DNA of 64,000 bases from Ovis canadensis (Eukaryota > Chordata > Mammalia > Artiodactyla > Bovidae). Positions 44,700 through 56,021 of this stretch are shown here, one piece after another. The stretch is taken from NCBI RefSeq assembly GCF_042477335.2, contig NC_091248.1, forward strand, positions 117,394,501 through 117,458,500, given 5' to 3'. The translations under genes were made by a program, and so were the position numbers. The notes beneath the pieces were generated by a model, which was not told the origin of the DNA, did no database searches, and saw only the letters and a list, made by a program, of their open reading frames with translations. Position 1 is the first letter of the stretch. The number at the start of each line of letters is the position of its first letter.

Positions 44700-45025
44700 T
44701 CCCTGCTTTTCTAAAAAAACTCTTTGCTCACGCACATCCCTAGATGGATACCCTTCCTAGGAGAGATCTCTGCTCTTGAGCTGTATCCTTCACTTCTCCA
44801 CTTATTGGTCCTTAATCTCCCCAACCCAGATCTGTTGCCCTCCCTCTATGTTCCCACAGCCCCTGGGATGCCTCGGTCAGGGCACTGACCACGTGGAGTA
44901 AATCTACATGTGTCTGCTAGTTCTGCAAGGGCAGAGACCAGCTCGTTTCCACCTCTTTCATTCCTGGATGCCTAGCATAGTGCTTGGCAGGTTGTAGGGC
45001 TCAGTTAGTACTTGGATGTACAAGA
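44700..45025 (+). repeat. L2 3' end
   Basis: TGCAAGGGCAGAGACCAGCT at 44924, GGATGCCTAGCATAGTGCTTGGCA at 44967 (core CCTAGCATAGTGCTTGGCA) and GGGCTCAGTTAGTACTTGG at 44997 follow the L2 terminus. Confidence 0.75.
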
Positions 45026-45213
45026 ACTAAGCTCCAAGCTCACCCTTCCCTGCCCCCTGCGAACAATTAACCTAATAAATTAATTAGGAGAGCATGAGTT
45101 TGTCCATGGTCCTTGGGTACCAGAGCCAGAAAAATGTACCAGAGCATCTTCTTATCCAACTTTACACAGACAGAGTAATTTCTCAGACTTCAAAGTATAT
45201 CAAGAAATGCTGG

Positions 45214-45559
45214 GGACTTCCCTGGTGGTACAGTGGATGGAAACCCACCTGCCAATGAGGGGACACAGGTTTGATCCCTGGTCTGGGAAGATTCCACATG
45301 CCTCAGAGCAACTAAGCCCATGCAGCATAACTACTGAGCCCAAACTCTAGAGCAGACAAGCCACAGCTATGGAGTCTGCATGCTGCAACTACTGAAGCCC
45401 ATGGGCCTAGAGCCTATGCTTCACAACAAGAAAATCCATTGCAATGAGAAGCCCATGCATTGCAACAAAGGGTAGTCCCTGCTCGCTGCAACTAGAGGAA
45501 GCCCATGCACAGCAATGAAGACCCAGCACAACCAAAAATAAATAAAATTTTAAAAAGGA
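45214..45559 (+). mobile_element. CHR-type SINE (long form)
   Basis: Head GGACTTCCCTGGTGGTACAG at 45214. Perfect 12-bp duplication AAGAAATGCTGG at 45202-45213 and 45560-45571. Confidence 0.95.
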
Positions 45560-45571
45560 AAGAAATGCTGG

Positions 45572-45827
45572 CTTCCTCTTCTCTATGCTATGAACCATCA
45601 ACCAGTGATCGCTTAAAAAACAGAAAAGGTCACTTCAGACATGACATTAGCTTGGCCTTGTGTAGAGTCTGGTAAGCTATAGTCATTGGCATCAGCAAAA
45701 GCTTGTTAAATTCAGTGAATGACTTTAAAAGCTCTTCACAGAAAAAGAGAAAGAACACAATCTCTGCCCTTTAGGCGATGACAATCTCCAAACAATGAAA
45801 TATGCTTACAAAATTTGAATTTCATAG
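45572..45827. other. Intergenic DNA, nothing recognised
   Basis: Unique-looking sequence leading up to the exon-like stretch at 45828. Confidence 0.4.
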
Positions 45828-46049
45828 GCTCTGGTGAAAATTGTGAGAAGCTGGATGATAAAATTATCCGCCCACAAACAGCTGTGTGTGGAACTCCTCC
45901 ACCATTTAAAAGAGCAAATTAAGAAATTCCTAGGCCGGTGCTGTCAAGAAGAACTTTATGCGATGATGGAACTGTTCTATAAATCTGTTCTGTCCAGTGA
46001 AGTAGCTGCTATGAGCATCCAAAGTGTGACTAAGGAGCTGAATTTTTAA
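45828..46049 (+). other. Exon-like open stretch, identity unknown
   Basis: Directly after an acceptor-like AATTTCATAG, 73 codons run open from 45828 (GCT CTG GTG AAA...) to a TAA at 46047-46049. The peptide looks helical and protein-like (ALVKIVRSWMIKLSAH near the start, FLGRCCQEELYAMMELFYKS in the middle, TKELNF at the end) with no in-frame ATG before residue 10. I recognise no family. It could be a terminal exon of an unannotated or lineage-specific gene, a fragment of a processed pseudogene, or a relic of a DNA-transposon ORF; the 3' flank at about 46065-46120 resembles an old DNA-transposon end. No donor, promoter or upstream exon is visible. Confidence 0.3.
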
Positions 46050-46230
46050 TGTTAATTCAGTTTACTGAATTTAAAGTTGAATATCTATGTGGCCACCATA
46101 CTGGATGGAACAGCTCCATCATGAAAACAAAGTACAACGACTGCTGTGTGATAAGTTGAGTGTAGAAACTGCCAACTTATAACTCACTATTCAGATTCAC
46201 TAATAAATCCTAGACTTGGTCCATGATGGG

Positions 46231-46745
46231 CTTGCCTGGTGACTCAGATGGTAGAGAATCTGCCTGCAATGCCAGAGACCTGGGCTCGATCCCTGAGTTG
46301 GGAAGACCCCTTGGAGGAGGGCATGGCAACCCACTCCAATATTCTTGCCTGGAGAATCCCCATGGGCAGAGGAGCCTGATTGACTACAGTCCATGGGATC
46401 ACAAAGAGTTGGACATGACTAAGCACAGCACAGCACATGATATACACTATTTTTGTCTTCCCTGGTATCTCAGTTGGTAAAGAATTCACCTGCACTGCAG
46501 AAGACCCTGGTTTGATTCCTGGGTTGGGAAAATCTGCTGGAGAAGGGATAAGCCACACACTCCAGTATTCTTGGGCTTCTGTGGTGGCTCAGCTGGTAAA
46601 GAATCCATCTGCAATGTGGGAGACCTGGGTTGGGAAGATCCCCTGGAGAAGGGAAAGGCTACCCACTCCAGTATTCTGGCCTGGAGAATTCATCCATGGG
46701 TTCACAAAAAGTCAAACACAACTGAGCAACTTTCATTTTCACTGA
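46231..46745 (+). mobile_element. Array of three Bov-tA SINEs within one TSD
   Basis: Three same-direction copies: 46231-46452 (complete), 46453-46572 (5' part only) and 46573-46745 (mostly complete, with a deletion in the tRNA-like part). The 11-bp sequence TCCATGATGGG flanks the whole block (46220-46230 and 46746-46756), not the single copies. Confidence 0.9.
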
Positions 46746-46835
46746 TCCATGATGGGTATTTGACATTTATGGCAAACACCACTTTCTGTACATTAGTTTC
46801 TTCATCTGAAAAATGGGAATAATCATAAAAGTAAA

Positions 46836-47588
46836 GTGAAGAGGAACTAAAAAGCCTCTTGATGAAAGTGAAAGAGGAGAGTGAAAAAGTTGGCTTAAAG
46901 CTCAACATTCAGAAAACGAAGATCATGGCATCTGGTCCCATCACTTCATGGCAAATAGATGGGGAAACAGTGGAAACAGTGTCAGACTTTATTTTGGGGG
47001 GCTCCAAAATTACTGCAGATGGTAATTGCAGCCATGAAATTAAAAAACGCTTACTCTTTGGAAGGAAAGTTATGACCAACCTAGATAGCATATTAAAAAG
47101 CAGAGACATTACTTTGCCAACAAAGGTCCATCTAGTCAAGGCTATGGTTTTTCCAGTGGTCATGTATGGATGTGAGAGTTGGACTATAAAAAGAGCTGAG
47201 TGCCGAAGAATTGATGCTTTTAAACTGTGGTGTTGGAGAAGATCTTGAGACGTCCTTGGACTGCAAGGAGATCCAACCAGTCCATTCTGAAGGAGATCAG
47301 ACCTGGGTGCTCATTGGAAGGACTGATGCTAAAGCTGAAACTCCAGTACTTTGGCCACCGCATGCGATGAGTTGACTCATTGGGAAAGACCCTGATGCTG
47401 GGAGGGATTGGGGGCAGGAGGAAAAGGGGTCGACAGAGGATGAGATGGCTGGATGGCATCACCAACTCGATGGACGTGGGTTTGAGTGAACTTCGGGAGA
47501 TGGTGATGGACAGGGAGGCCTGGCGTGCTGCGATTCATGGGGTCGCAAAGAGTCGGACACGACTGAGCGACTGAACTGAGCTGAACTA
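46836..47588 (+). mobile_element. BovB (RTE) LINE, 5'-truncated, about 750 bp
   Basis: Forward copy with the C-terminal part of the BovB ORF (frame at 46859-47248, containing KTKIMASGPITSWQ and VVMYGCESWTIK) and the terminal GAACTGAGCTGAAC. The frame is broken before the 3' part, so it is inactive. It lies inside a MIR: MIR-like GAAAAATGGGAATAATCATA precedes it at 46808 and CTACCTCATA follows at 47586. Confidence 0.93.
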
Positions 47589-47939
47589 CCTCATACCACC
47601 CTCACCACCTCTCTAACCTTCTAAGAATCAGTTTGAATTCTACGTTTGGATGTGACGGGCTGTGTGCCCGAGGCTCAGCCAGAAAGGAACTCAGCCGCTG
47701 TCACCTGTGACCGCAGAAGATGCTGGCATGAGTCCCATGGACAGAATGGCTTAGCCATCAGGTGAATAAAAAAATAAAAAACACCTGCAGATGAAGCATC
47801 TGTAGTGAACAAAAACACTCCATAAATAAAAAACCAAAACTTCGAAATCTCCCCATCACTCTTCAAATAAAACCAGTTGCTTGGCCTGACCAGCAAATGT
47901 TCACAGACTCCTTCAGGGATGAGCAGTGTCTGGGACTAT
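47589..47939. other. Intergenic DNA, nothing recognised
   Basis: Starts with the far half of the MIR split by BovB, then unassigned. Confidence 0.4.
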
Positions 47940-48220
47940 GCTTCCAGGCACCGCCCCAGGGCCCCTTCACAGGCTTTCCCACTAGCCCCAGTCCTTCACC
48001 CACCCTTCCTCTGATGGGCTTCTCCTCACTCCAGCCTTCCCTGACTGCCCTGTCCCCATCTAAGTAAGCCATTCCTGTTAGTCTCTTATACCTTTTTTAC
48101 CATTTACTATTTGAAACCACATATTTAATTTTGTGTTTGGTTTTATGTCTGTGTTTGCCATTAAATCATAATCTTCCTGAGGACAGAGGGCATTGCTCCT
48201 TGTCTAGAGAGGGGCGTTTT
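47940..48220 (+). repeat. L2 3' end
   Basis: TCACTCCAGCCTTCCCTGAC at 48027 and AATCTTCCTGAGGACAGAGG at 48170 are L2 landmarks. Confidence 0.65.
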
Positions 48221-48239
48221 ACACAATGGCTATTTGCTC

Positions 48240-48450
48240 AGACTCTTAGGCCAGAGTTACCTATATTTGTGTCACAGCCCCACCACTTAGTAACTATATG
48301 ATGCGTTAGCCCCTCTGTGCCTCAGTGTTCTCATCTATAAAATGGAAGAATAGTAATAGTCATTATCTCTTGGGGTTGTGTAAGAACTGAGTTGGTGTAT
48401 CTAAAGCACTCAGAAAAGAGCCTAGTCTAGCATATAAACAAGCTCTACAT
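48240..48450 (+). repeat. MIR SINE
   Basis: CTCAGTGTTCTCATCTATAA at 48322 and ATTATCTCTTGGGGTTGTGTAAGA at 48363 (core CTTGGGGTTGTGTAAGA) match MIR. Confidence 0.78.
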
Positions 48451-48659
48451 TAATATCCTTTGACACTGTTTGAGCAATGCCTGACACATAGTATGTTCCC
48501 AGTAAATATTTACTGATTGAATTTCCGTACTATGAATGTTCTGAGTTTTTTCCTAACTACTCTTGCCATCTTGAAAGCAATGTCATTATTGTCAATAATC
48601 CCTAAAAATATTCTAAATAATTATGACATTGACCAGTTAATTTGTGGTTAATCCGATGT

Positions 48660-49040
48660 TGACCTTTTTTTTAATTGAAGTATAGTTGATGCACACATCT
48701 TAACTTGTTTTTATTTTTATTTTTTCAAACTTTAAGCTCTTTATTTTGCATTAGGGTATAGCCGATTAACAATGATGTGGTAGTTTCAGGTGAACAGCAA
48801 AGGGACTCATGTGTATGTATGGGACTCAGCCATACATACACATGCCGCCATTCTTCCCCAAACCCCCCTGCATCCAGGCTGGCACATAACATTGAGTAGA
48901 GCCCCATGTGCTATACAGTAGGTCTTTGTTGGTTATCTATTTTGAATATAACAGTGTGTAAATGACCTTCCCAAACTCCCTAAGTATCCCTTCTCCCCCA
49001 GCAACCATAAGTTTTCTAAGTCTGTGAGTCTCTTTAACTC
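48660..49040 (-). mobile_element. L1 3' UTR (bovine-type)
   Basis: Reversed: T-run, AATTGAAGTATAGTTGATG at 48673, GTGCTATACAGTAGGTCTTT at 48908 and GTTGGTTATCTATTTTGAAT at 48929. Confidence 0.78.
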
Positions 49041-49261
49041 ATTTTAAGGATATAGATGCCAAGTATCTACCTGGTTTTAGCTTCGGAGAGTCTTTTAAAT
49101 ATTATACAATGCCTGTGTGGTGTTTATAATCTTCTGATGTTCATTAATCATTCTGTTGTTGACATGAAGTAATGTATTCAGAGTTTTCCTTGCGATCTGC
49201 TCATCTTATACTTGGAGATAAGTTCTATTTAGTCATAGTGTGGTTAACAACACAGATTTTA

Positions 49262-49364
49262 TTTATTTTTTATTTATTTTTTAATTGGTGGAAAATTGCT
49301 TTATGATTTTGTATTGGTTTCTGCTATACAACAATACAAATCAGTCATAATTTTATATATATAT

Positions 49365-49418
<54 letters not shown>

Positions 49419-49486
49419 GAACCTCTGTCTCTTCCTCTCATCCCACCCCTGTAGGTCATCACAGAGTGCCAGGCTGGGCTCCCTGA
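49262..49486 (-). mobile_element. L1_BT 3' fragment with (TA)n
   Basis: Perfect 13-bp duplication AACACAGATTTTA at 49249-49261 and 49487-49499. Contains AATTGGTGGAAAATTGCTTT at 49283 and a long (TA)n. It is inserted in a MIR, whose core continues at 49490-49690. Confidence 0.92.
49354..49418. repeat. (TA)n / (CATA)n microsatellite
   Basis: About 65 bp of nearly pure AT dinucleotides with a short CATA segment at 49367-49379. Confidence 0.95.
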
Positions 49487-49489
49487 AAC

Positions 49490-49690
49490 ACAGATTTTAG
49501 ATGAAGACAGATCTGACTTTAAATACTGTTTTGTCATTTAATAACCACATGACTTTGAGCATGACTTTTCTGAGCCTTGGTTTCTCTGCCTAAAAATGAA
49601 AATGTTACTACCTACTTCATAGTGTTGGATGAAAAATATAGAGAGTTAGGTAAGTTACTCAGTATTGTTACCGGCATCTAATTATATATA
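49490..49690 (+). repeat. MIR SINE
   Basis: TTGGTTTCTCTGCCTAAAAATG at 49577 (core TTTCTCTGCCTAAAAATG) and TTACTACCTACTTCATAGTG at 49604. Confidence 0.72.
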
Positions 49691-49859
49691 GTAATTATTG
49701 TTGCTCAATTCTTTGCTAAAATTTCATTGAAGAACGTTGTAACCGTGTTCAAAAGTGAAATTGGCTTCTAATAGAATTTTTAATGAATTTTCCTTATCAG
49801 TTTTAAGAATAGCACCTATTTAACTCACAGAATTAATTTGGGATTATGGCATATTTCTC

Positions 49860-50290
49860 ACTTTTCAAAAAAGAACTTTAATTTTTTGTTACACATCGCA
49901 GAAAAGGCAGAATATACCAAAAGGCAAAGTTATGCCCTGTAATCTCACCACTCCAAAAGAAGCACTGTTAACATTAGACCGAATATTCTTCCAGACACTA
50001 CAAATGCATATGCGTGCACACGTATACGTGCACATGCGAACACGCACACGGACACACAATACTAATATAGAATTGGGTTCACGCTGTAGATAAAATTTTG
50101 TTTCATTCAACACTATGATATCTTCCCATCTTAGTAAATACTTGCAGACATCATTTTTAATGGTGGCATTGTATTCCCAGATATGAACCTAAGTTGTTCA
50201 GGAGTTCCCTAATGTTGGACATGTAGGTGGTTTCTGATATTTTACCATTCTAGGCAATGCTGCATCAGACACTGTGTTCGATGTTTTATT
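49860..50290 (-). repeat. L1M fragment
   Basis: Reversed old-L1 text: GTTTCATTCAACACTATGAT at 50100 and GGTGGTTTCTGATATTTTAC at 50226, with a CA/TG/CG-alternating patch at about 50005-50060. Confidence 0.55.
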
Positions 50291-51318
50291 AGCCCACGTC
50301 CATCCTTCCCTCTCCACCATGCTGTTTGCTTCAGGAAGCTGACCTTTGCCAGACTGCATCGTCGACCTTCTTTTTTCTCTGGCCTCCTGTTCAATCAATG
50401 GGAGCAAGAAATTAGACAACAGAGAAAAGGGAGTCAAGGGTATTTATTCCCCAGGTCCTCCCTAAAGGGCTACTAGTTGTTGGTGTCCATGAGCGAAAGA
50501 GCTTGACGGTACCCGGTGGGAGGTTCTCTCCTATGGCTACTCTCCCTGGGCTCCTGTAACAGGCCCTCGCCTTGCTCCTTCATGCTCAGGCTGGCACCCT
50601 CATCACCGCTAGCCCATGTACTCCACCAACCCTGGTAGGTTTCCCTTCACCTGACCCATGTCTTAGTAAAGAGCCCTTCATTAAATTCGCCCCACTTATC
50701 CAGTTTAAGTGTGCCATGTCTTTCTCACCACAACCCTAACAAACATAAACAACTTTGTAAGTAAATCCCTCTACATGTTTTTTTATTATTATCACATGAT
50801 AGATTTCTGATTATTTGATCAATGACATGTGTATTTTTAAGACCTTTTATGAGCTTGCCAACTTATCTTCCAGTGACCCTTTCCCCGCAGAGCCTAAGAG
50901 TGACAGCCTTCAAGCCCCTTGTCCAACTGGGTATTATAATTTCTTTATCTTCTGCTGCATTCATAAACATTTCTATAATCTGGAGGTCATCTTATCTTTG
51001 AAAGTTTTGGGGTTAGAGATTACCTATTAATCGTCACAGTCTGTTTGTTTTGGCTGTTCTTACATAACTTTCTGTGTTTTCCTCCACTACACCTATTATA
51101 AATTGACATGCTAGCCCACAATCGGCCTTTAAGAATTTGTTAAAATTTATATGATTTCATCTTACCCGTTTGTATGGGGGCCATTCCTTCCCTCATGCTC
51201 TTTCAAGAGACTTCGTTTTTGTGTGACGTCTCTCTGCAGAATCTTGTCACTCTTTGGATTTCAGTAAAGCTGATTGACTTGTGACCACAGCTCTCTTCTG
51301 AGCTCAAGAAAGGTTATG
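50291..51318. other. Intergenic DNA, probable unassigned old repeat
   Basis: About 50300-50750 has the flavour of an old interspersed repeat (GGTATTTATTCCCCAGGTCC at 50439, ATTAAATTCGCCCCACTTAT at 50679) but I could not assign the family. The rest is unassigned. Confidence 0.35.
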
Positions 51319-51450
51319 GTGATTCCCTGGTGGTCCACTGGTTAAGACTCAGCACTTTCACTGCCAGGGGCCCGGGTTCGATTCCTGGTTGGGGAAACAA
51401 GATCCTGCAAGCTGCGTGGAACAGCCAAAAAAGAAATGAAAACTTTTAAA
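51319..51450 (+). mobile_element. CHR-type SINE (short form)
   Basis: GATTCCCTGGTGGTCCACTG head and a near-perfect tRNA-like B box GGGTTCGATTCC at 51373. AAAGGTTATGGT and AAAAGTTATGATT flank it. Confidence 0.9.
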
Positions 51451-52017
51451 AAGAGAGAAAAGTTATGATTTTGTAGGTGATTTGGCTTTTTCTTGTGACT
51501 TTCTGTATCATGAGGTGAAGCGCAACTCTCCATTCAATTTTTAGTTAAATTTAGTTAAATCTTAAGGATCCTTTAATAAAAATAAAACATCATACTATTC
51601 AGTACCCAATTCAATGTGTGTGTAATGCCTAAGGACTCAATATCTTGTCTCATATATTACCTGGAAAGCTACTTTATAAATGTTGAAGAGTAGTATGGAA
51701 TGTTTAATAATGAAAAATGTTCCCCAGCCTCTGTGTGTACTAGGAGCAAATACTATTTAATTTGTGTCTGCAGAACTGCTGATTGGAACACAAAGAGGAA
51801 GGGAAATGGACACTGCAAACTACTGGGAAATGTTATTTTATTTCGAAAGATTCTATTGCATCCCCTCTGACAAGCAGGACTTGACAAGTTCGTTTGTTTT
51901 TGCTTACCTGCATATTTGCACCAGTGAAATCCTTTGCAAAGCCTAAAACCATACCTGTCTCCACTGTTGGCAGGGGTACAACCCACAGACCTGCACAGCT
52001 TTCAGAAGCAATCACTT
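51451..52017. other. Intergenic DNA, nothing recognised
   Basis: AT-rich, unique-looking. Confidence 0.35.
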
Positions 52018-52226
52018 TGTTTTGGCTGCAACAAGTTAGTTGCTACATCCCTGAACTTTGTTGGGTCATGAGGGATCTTTCGTTGCAGTGCAAGGATTCT
52101 CTAGTTGTGGCGTGTGGGCTCAATTGCTCCACCACATGTGGGATCTTAGTTCCCCAGTCAGGGATCAGACCCAAGTACCCTGCTTTACAATGTGGCTTCT
52201 CAACCACTAGACCACCGGGGAAGTCC
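52018..52226 (-). mobile_element. CHR-type SINE
   Basis: Reversed copy ending CCACTAGACCACCGGGGAAG at 52205. Confidence 0.88.
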
Positions 52227-52426
52227 TTTGATCACCTTTTGTGTTGAGGACATAGTGTAAGAGATGTAGAGAAAGATTTTCCTGGGACCTAAATTGTCAG
52301 CAGAGAGGAGCTTCTAAAGTCGAGGCCCAGTGCAGAGACGCCCTTGCCCAGTTCTAAGGACAGTACTGATCTAACTCATCTCTGTTTGGATAATTAAATA
52401 AGGTAGCCTATTTAAAGGACTTAGGG

Positions 52427-52670
52427 AACTTCGCAGGCAGTCCAGTGGTTGACTCCACACTTCCAACACAAGGGCATGAGAGCACGCTAAGTCACTTCGG
52501 TTGTATCTGATTCTCTGTGAGCAGCCTGCCCGACTCCTCTGTCCAGGCAAAAATACTGGAGTGGGTTGCCATGCCCTCCTCCAGGGGATCTTGGTCAAGG
52601 GTTCAGGGAACCCTTAGTTCCCTGACCAGGGAACTAAGATCCCACATGCTGCGCGGCCAAAAAATAAATC
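52427..52670 (+). mobile_element. CHR SINE split by a reversed Bov-tA fragment
   Basis: CHR head at 52427-52478 (GCAGGCAGTCCAGTGGTTGA) and CHR tail at 52609-52670 (GGGAACTAAGATCCCACATG) flank a reversed Bov-tA piece at 52479-52592 (CTAAGTCACTTCGGTTGTAT). A short palindromic GGGTTCAGGGAACCC lies at the right junction. Confidence 0.82.
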
Positions 52671-54223
52671 AATTAAATTTGTTTTAAAAGGGACTTAGGA
52701 CTTTCCTGTCACACAGGAAAGGTACAATGAAGGGAAGCTGCCATAATTATCACTATTTCTCATCACTGATGAGACCCATTAGCTCAACATATCTTAAAGA
52801 TCCTGATTTCAGTCCCTGTGGTTTTTTATTTGGATTTCAAGTCCCAAAATAGTTGTATTGTGATATTTCTTTCAATGTTATCTACCCCTTCTTGGTTGCT
52901 TAAAGCATTCTTTATAAGTTCAGCAAGTTAAAATATTTATTCAGGTTTCTTATTTTAAATGATAGTACTTGACAGGACCCCAGGTGTATTTTTGAACTTC
53001 AAGCACAACTTATTTCTGTTTCCAGTCCTAGGAAATGCTCTTCTATTACAATGTTGTTTATGCAGCTAGACTAGCACTTTCTCAGAAATTCTTTTTAACC
53101 TTCAATTGTATTTCTGTGTCCTGTTGCCTAATTTTGCTAGTCATACTATAACTCTTCTTACTCAATCCCTGTGTCTTGAATTTAATTTTTAATTAATCTT
53201 TAGCATTGCTGATTAGATATAGTATAGATTTAATTATATAGTTATATACGTCTACTAAGCACAAAACAATTCAGTATTGTCTTAATTTTTATAGCACTTA
53301 CAAATACATTAAAATATTTTTCATCCTAATCTGTTTTTCCTCTAGCATTTTCATGAGATCCCAAGTAGATCTAACATTCTGCTTACAATTTAATACTTCC
53401 ACAATTAGTTTGGGTATTGTTCTTTTTGTAAGATAACTTTTTCCCCCTCAGGCTATTTTCTCCTTTCCCTCATTCTTTGAGTGTTTTTCTACTGCTCTTT
53501 GATGTTGAGGGTTTTGCTTCAAATGCTTTCACTGGTATTTTAGGAGATCTTGTCAGTTTTAGCAGATACTACAAAAAAAAAAACTGTGCTTGCATTTTAT
53601 TGGTAGGGCATCCATTGTATCTCAGAAACAAGCTAAAAAAATGTAAATTCACATTTAGGGCATCAACCATGTTAGAAACCTTCAGTTCACATGATCAACC
53701 TTTGAGATTAAAAAAATAGTAACAAATGTAGAATCATTATTGTATTGTTCTTCTTAATATTGACATAATTAATTCTATCAACATCTTTATAAAATATTTT
53801 AACTAAATGAATATGAACCAAGAAGCACAGTTTATCAGTCAGCGTCATTTTAATGAGGCAAATATTAAGGAAAATGTTTTCAGCTCTTTTCCTTTTAAGA
53901 ATAGACTTAGTTCCAGAGAACTGGCTCTTTGTGCCACCTACTTGGACAAGAGCCTTTCCTTACTGAGACGTTTCACTAGTAATTGGTCAAATATCAGACT
54001 GATCTTATTGAACTGTGGAAGGGTAATCACTGGAATAAATCTCTGTGTCCTGTTTGTAAACATCCTAGTTCATTATGCTCAGTAGACTGTGACCACTGGC
54101 ATCGTTCTGGGTTTGGTTTCTTTTTTTCCAATTTCATGTCATTAAAAAAAAAAAAAAAAAAAACTTTTATTGTGTTTATCAAATAATTGTAATTATTTTT
54201 AAAAAATCATATAGACAAGTAGT
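52671..54223. other. Intergenic AT-rich DNA, nothing recognised
   Basis: Possibly very old L1 at 52800-53500. A 20-A run at 54144-54163 follows an open stretch at about 53807-54085 that I could not identify; a poly-A end would fit a retrocopy, but no parent gene is recognised. Confidence 0.35.
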
Positions 54224-54424
54224 TGAATCAATAATGAATAGTCCTCCAAAACAGAAAGCAAGAGACCCGGAAGGGTTTATCGGTGAATTATACCAAACAT
54301 TTAAGAAAAAAATTACGCCAATTCTGTACAGTCTCTTTCAGAGAATAGAAGCAGAGGAAATAGTAACTTATTCTATGAAGCCAACACTAACCCAATACCA
54401 AAACCAGATAAAGATACTATAAGA

Positions 54425-54641
54425 AAGCTTCCCGAATGGCTCATTAGGTACAGGATCTGCCTGCAATGCAAGACACAGGAGACTCAGTTTCGATCCCTGG
54501 GTTGGGAAGATCCCCTGGAGAAGGAAATGGCACCCACTCCAGTATTCTTTCCTGGAGAATCCCATGGACAGAGGAGCCTGGCAGGTTACAGTCCAGTGGG
54601 TCGCAGAGTCGAACATGACTGAGCGACTAAGCACACACAGA
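54425..54641 (+). mobile_element. Bov-tA SINE
   Basis: Forward copy within L1 ORF2 (GATCCCTGGGTTGGGAAGAT at 54493; GACTGAGCGACTAAGCACAC at 54617). Confidence 0.93.
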
Positions 54642-55552
54642 TCAATATCTCTTGAGAACGCAGATGCAAAAGTCCTCAACAAAGTATTAACAAGTTGAAT
54701 CCAAAAATGTCCAAAAAAAATTATACACCATGACCAAGTGGGATTTATCACAGATACACAAGATGACTGGGTCAACATTTGAAAATCAGTTACTATCATC
54801 TATCACACTGACAGACTAGAAAAGAAAAATCACATGATTATATCGATAGATGCAGAAGAAACATTTGGCAAAATCCAACTCTCAGTGATAAAAACTCTCA
54901 GTAAACTGGAGTAGAAGGGAACTTTCTCAAGTTGATAAAGACTGTCTACAAAAAATCTATAGCTAACATCATACTAAATGGTGAGAAATTAAAAGTTTTA
55001 AGGCAAGAATGTCCCTTTTTGACACTTCTTTTCAATATAGAACTGAAGTCCTTGCTAATGTGGTAAGGCAAGAAAAGGGTGGTACAGTCACTTTGGAAGA
55101 CAGTTTGGTGGTTTCTCATAAAACTAAACATTCTTTTATCATATGATCTAGCAATTATACTTCTTGGTATTTACCCAACGATGCTGAAAAAGTATGTCCA
55201 CACAAAAACCTCAACATGGACATATTTAGCAGTTTTAGTCATAATTACAAAATTGGAAGCAATCAAGATGTCCTTCAGTAGGTGGATGGATAAACTGTGG
55301 TACATTCAGACAATGGAATGTTATACAGCACTATAAAGAAATGAGCCCCCAGAGACATGGAGGAACCTAAATGCATAGTACTAAGTGAAAGAAACCAATC
55401 TAAAAAAACTATGTACTGTACAATTCCAACTATATAACATCCTGGAAAAAGCAAAACCATGGAAACAATCAAAAGATCAGTGTTTGCCAAGTTGGGGAAG
55501 GGAGATGATAGGCAAAGTGCAGAGACTTTTTAAGGCAGTAAAAATATTCTGT

Positions 55553-55770
55553 ATGGCCTCTGGCGGCTCAGACGGTAAAGAACTCGCCTGCAATGCAGGG
55601 GCCGCAGGAGAGGCAGGTTCAGTCCTTGGATCAGGAAGATCCCCTGGAGAAGAAAATGGCAACCCACTCCAGTATTCTTGCCTGGGAAATCCCACGGATG
55701 GAGCAGACTGGCAGGCTACAGTCCATGGGGTTACAGAGTCCTATACACTGAAGAGACTGAACACACATAC
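55553..55770 (+). mobile_element. Bov-tA SINE
   Basis: Forward copy (GGATCAGGAAGATCCCCTGG at 55628) in the L1 3' UTR. Diverged head and tail. Confidence 0.9.
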
Positions 55771-55897
55771 TTTATTAATATAATGATGGATATAGGTTAT
55801 TATACTTTTATCTAAACCTATAGAATATACAACACTAAGAGTGAACCCTAAGGTAAACTAGGGACCTTAGATGATAATGATGTGTAAAAGTAAATTC

Positions 55898-56021
55898 TGT
55901 TGTTGTTCAAAGTTGTGTTCAACTCTTTGCGACCCCAAGGACTGTAGACTGACAGGTTCCTCTGTCCACGTGGTTTTCCAGGCAAGAATACTAGAATGGG
56001 TTGCCATTTCCTTCTCCAGAA
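55898..56021 (-). mobile_element. Bov-A type fragment
   Basis: Reversed BovB-derived part only (GTTCAACTCTTTGCGACCCC at 55917 to CATTTCCTTCTCCAG at 56005). Confidence 0.85.

Noticed and set aside
46859..47248. 129-codon BovB frame as a host gene
   Set aside because: Clear BovB reverse-transcriptase C-terminal remnant, 5'-truncated and frameshifted; annotated as a mobile element.
9967..51390. tRNA genes suggested by GGTTCGATTCC-type B boxes
   Set aside because: Each box lies in a CHR or Bov-tA SINE head with no cloverleaf, so they are tRNA-derived SINEs, not tRNA genes.
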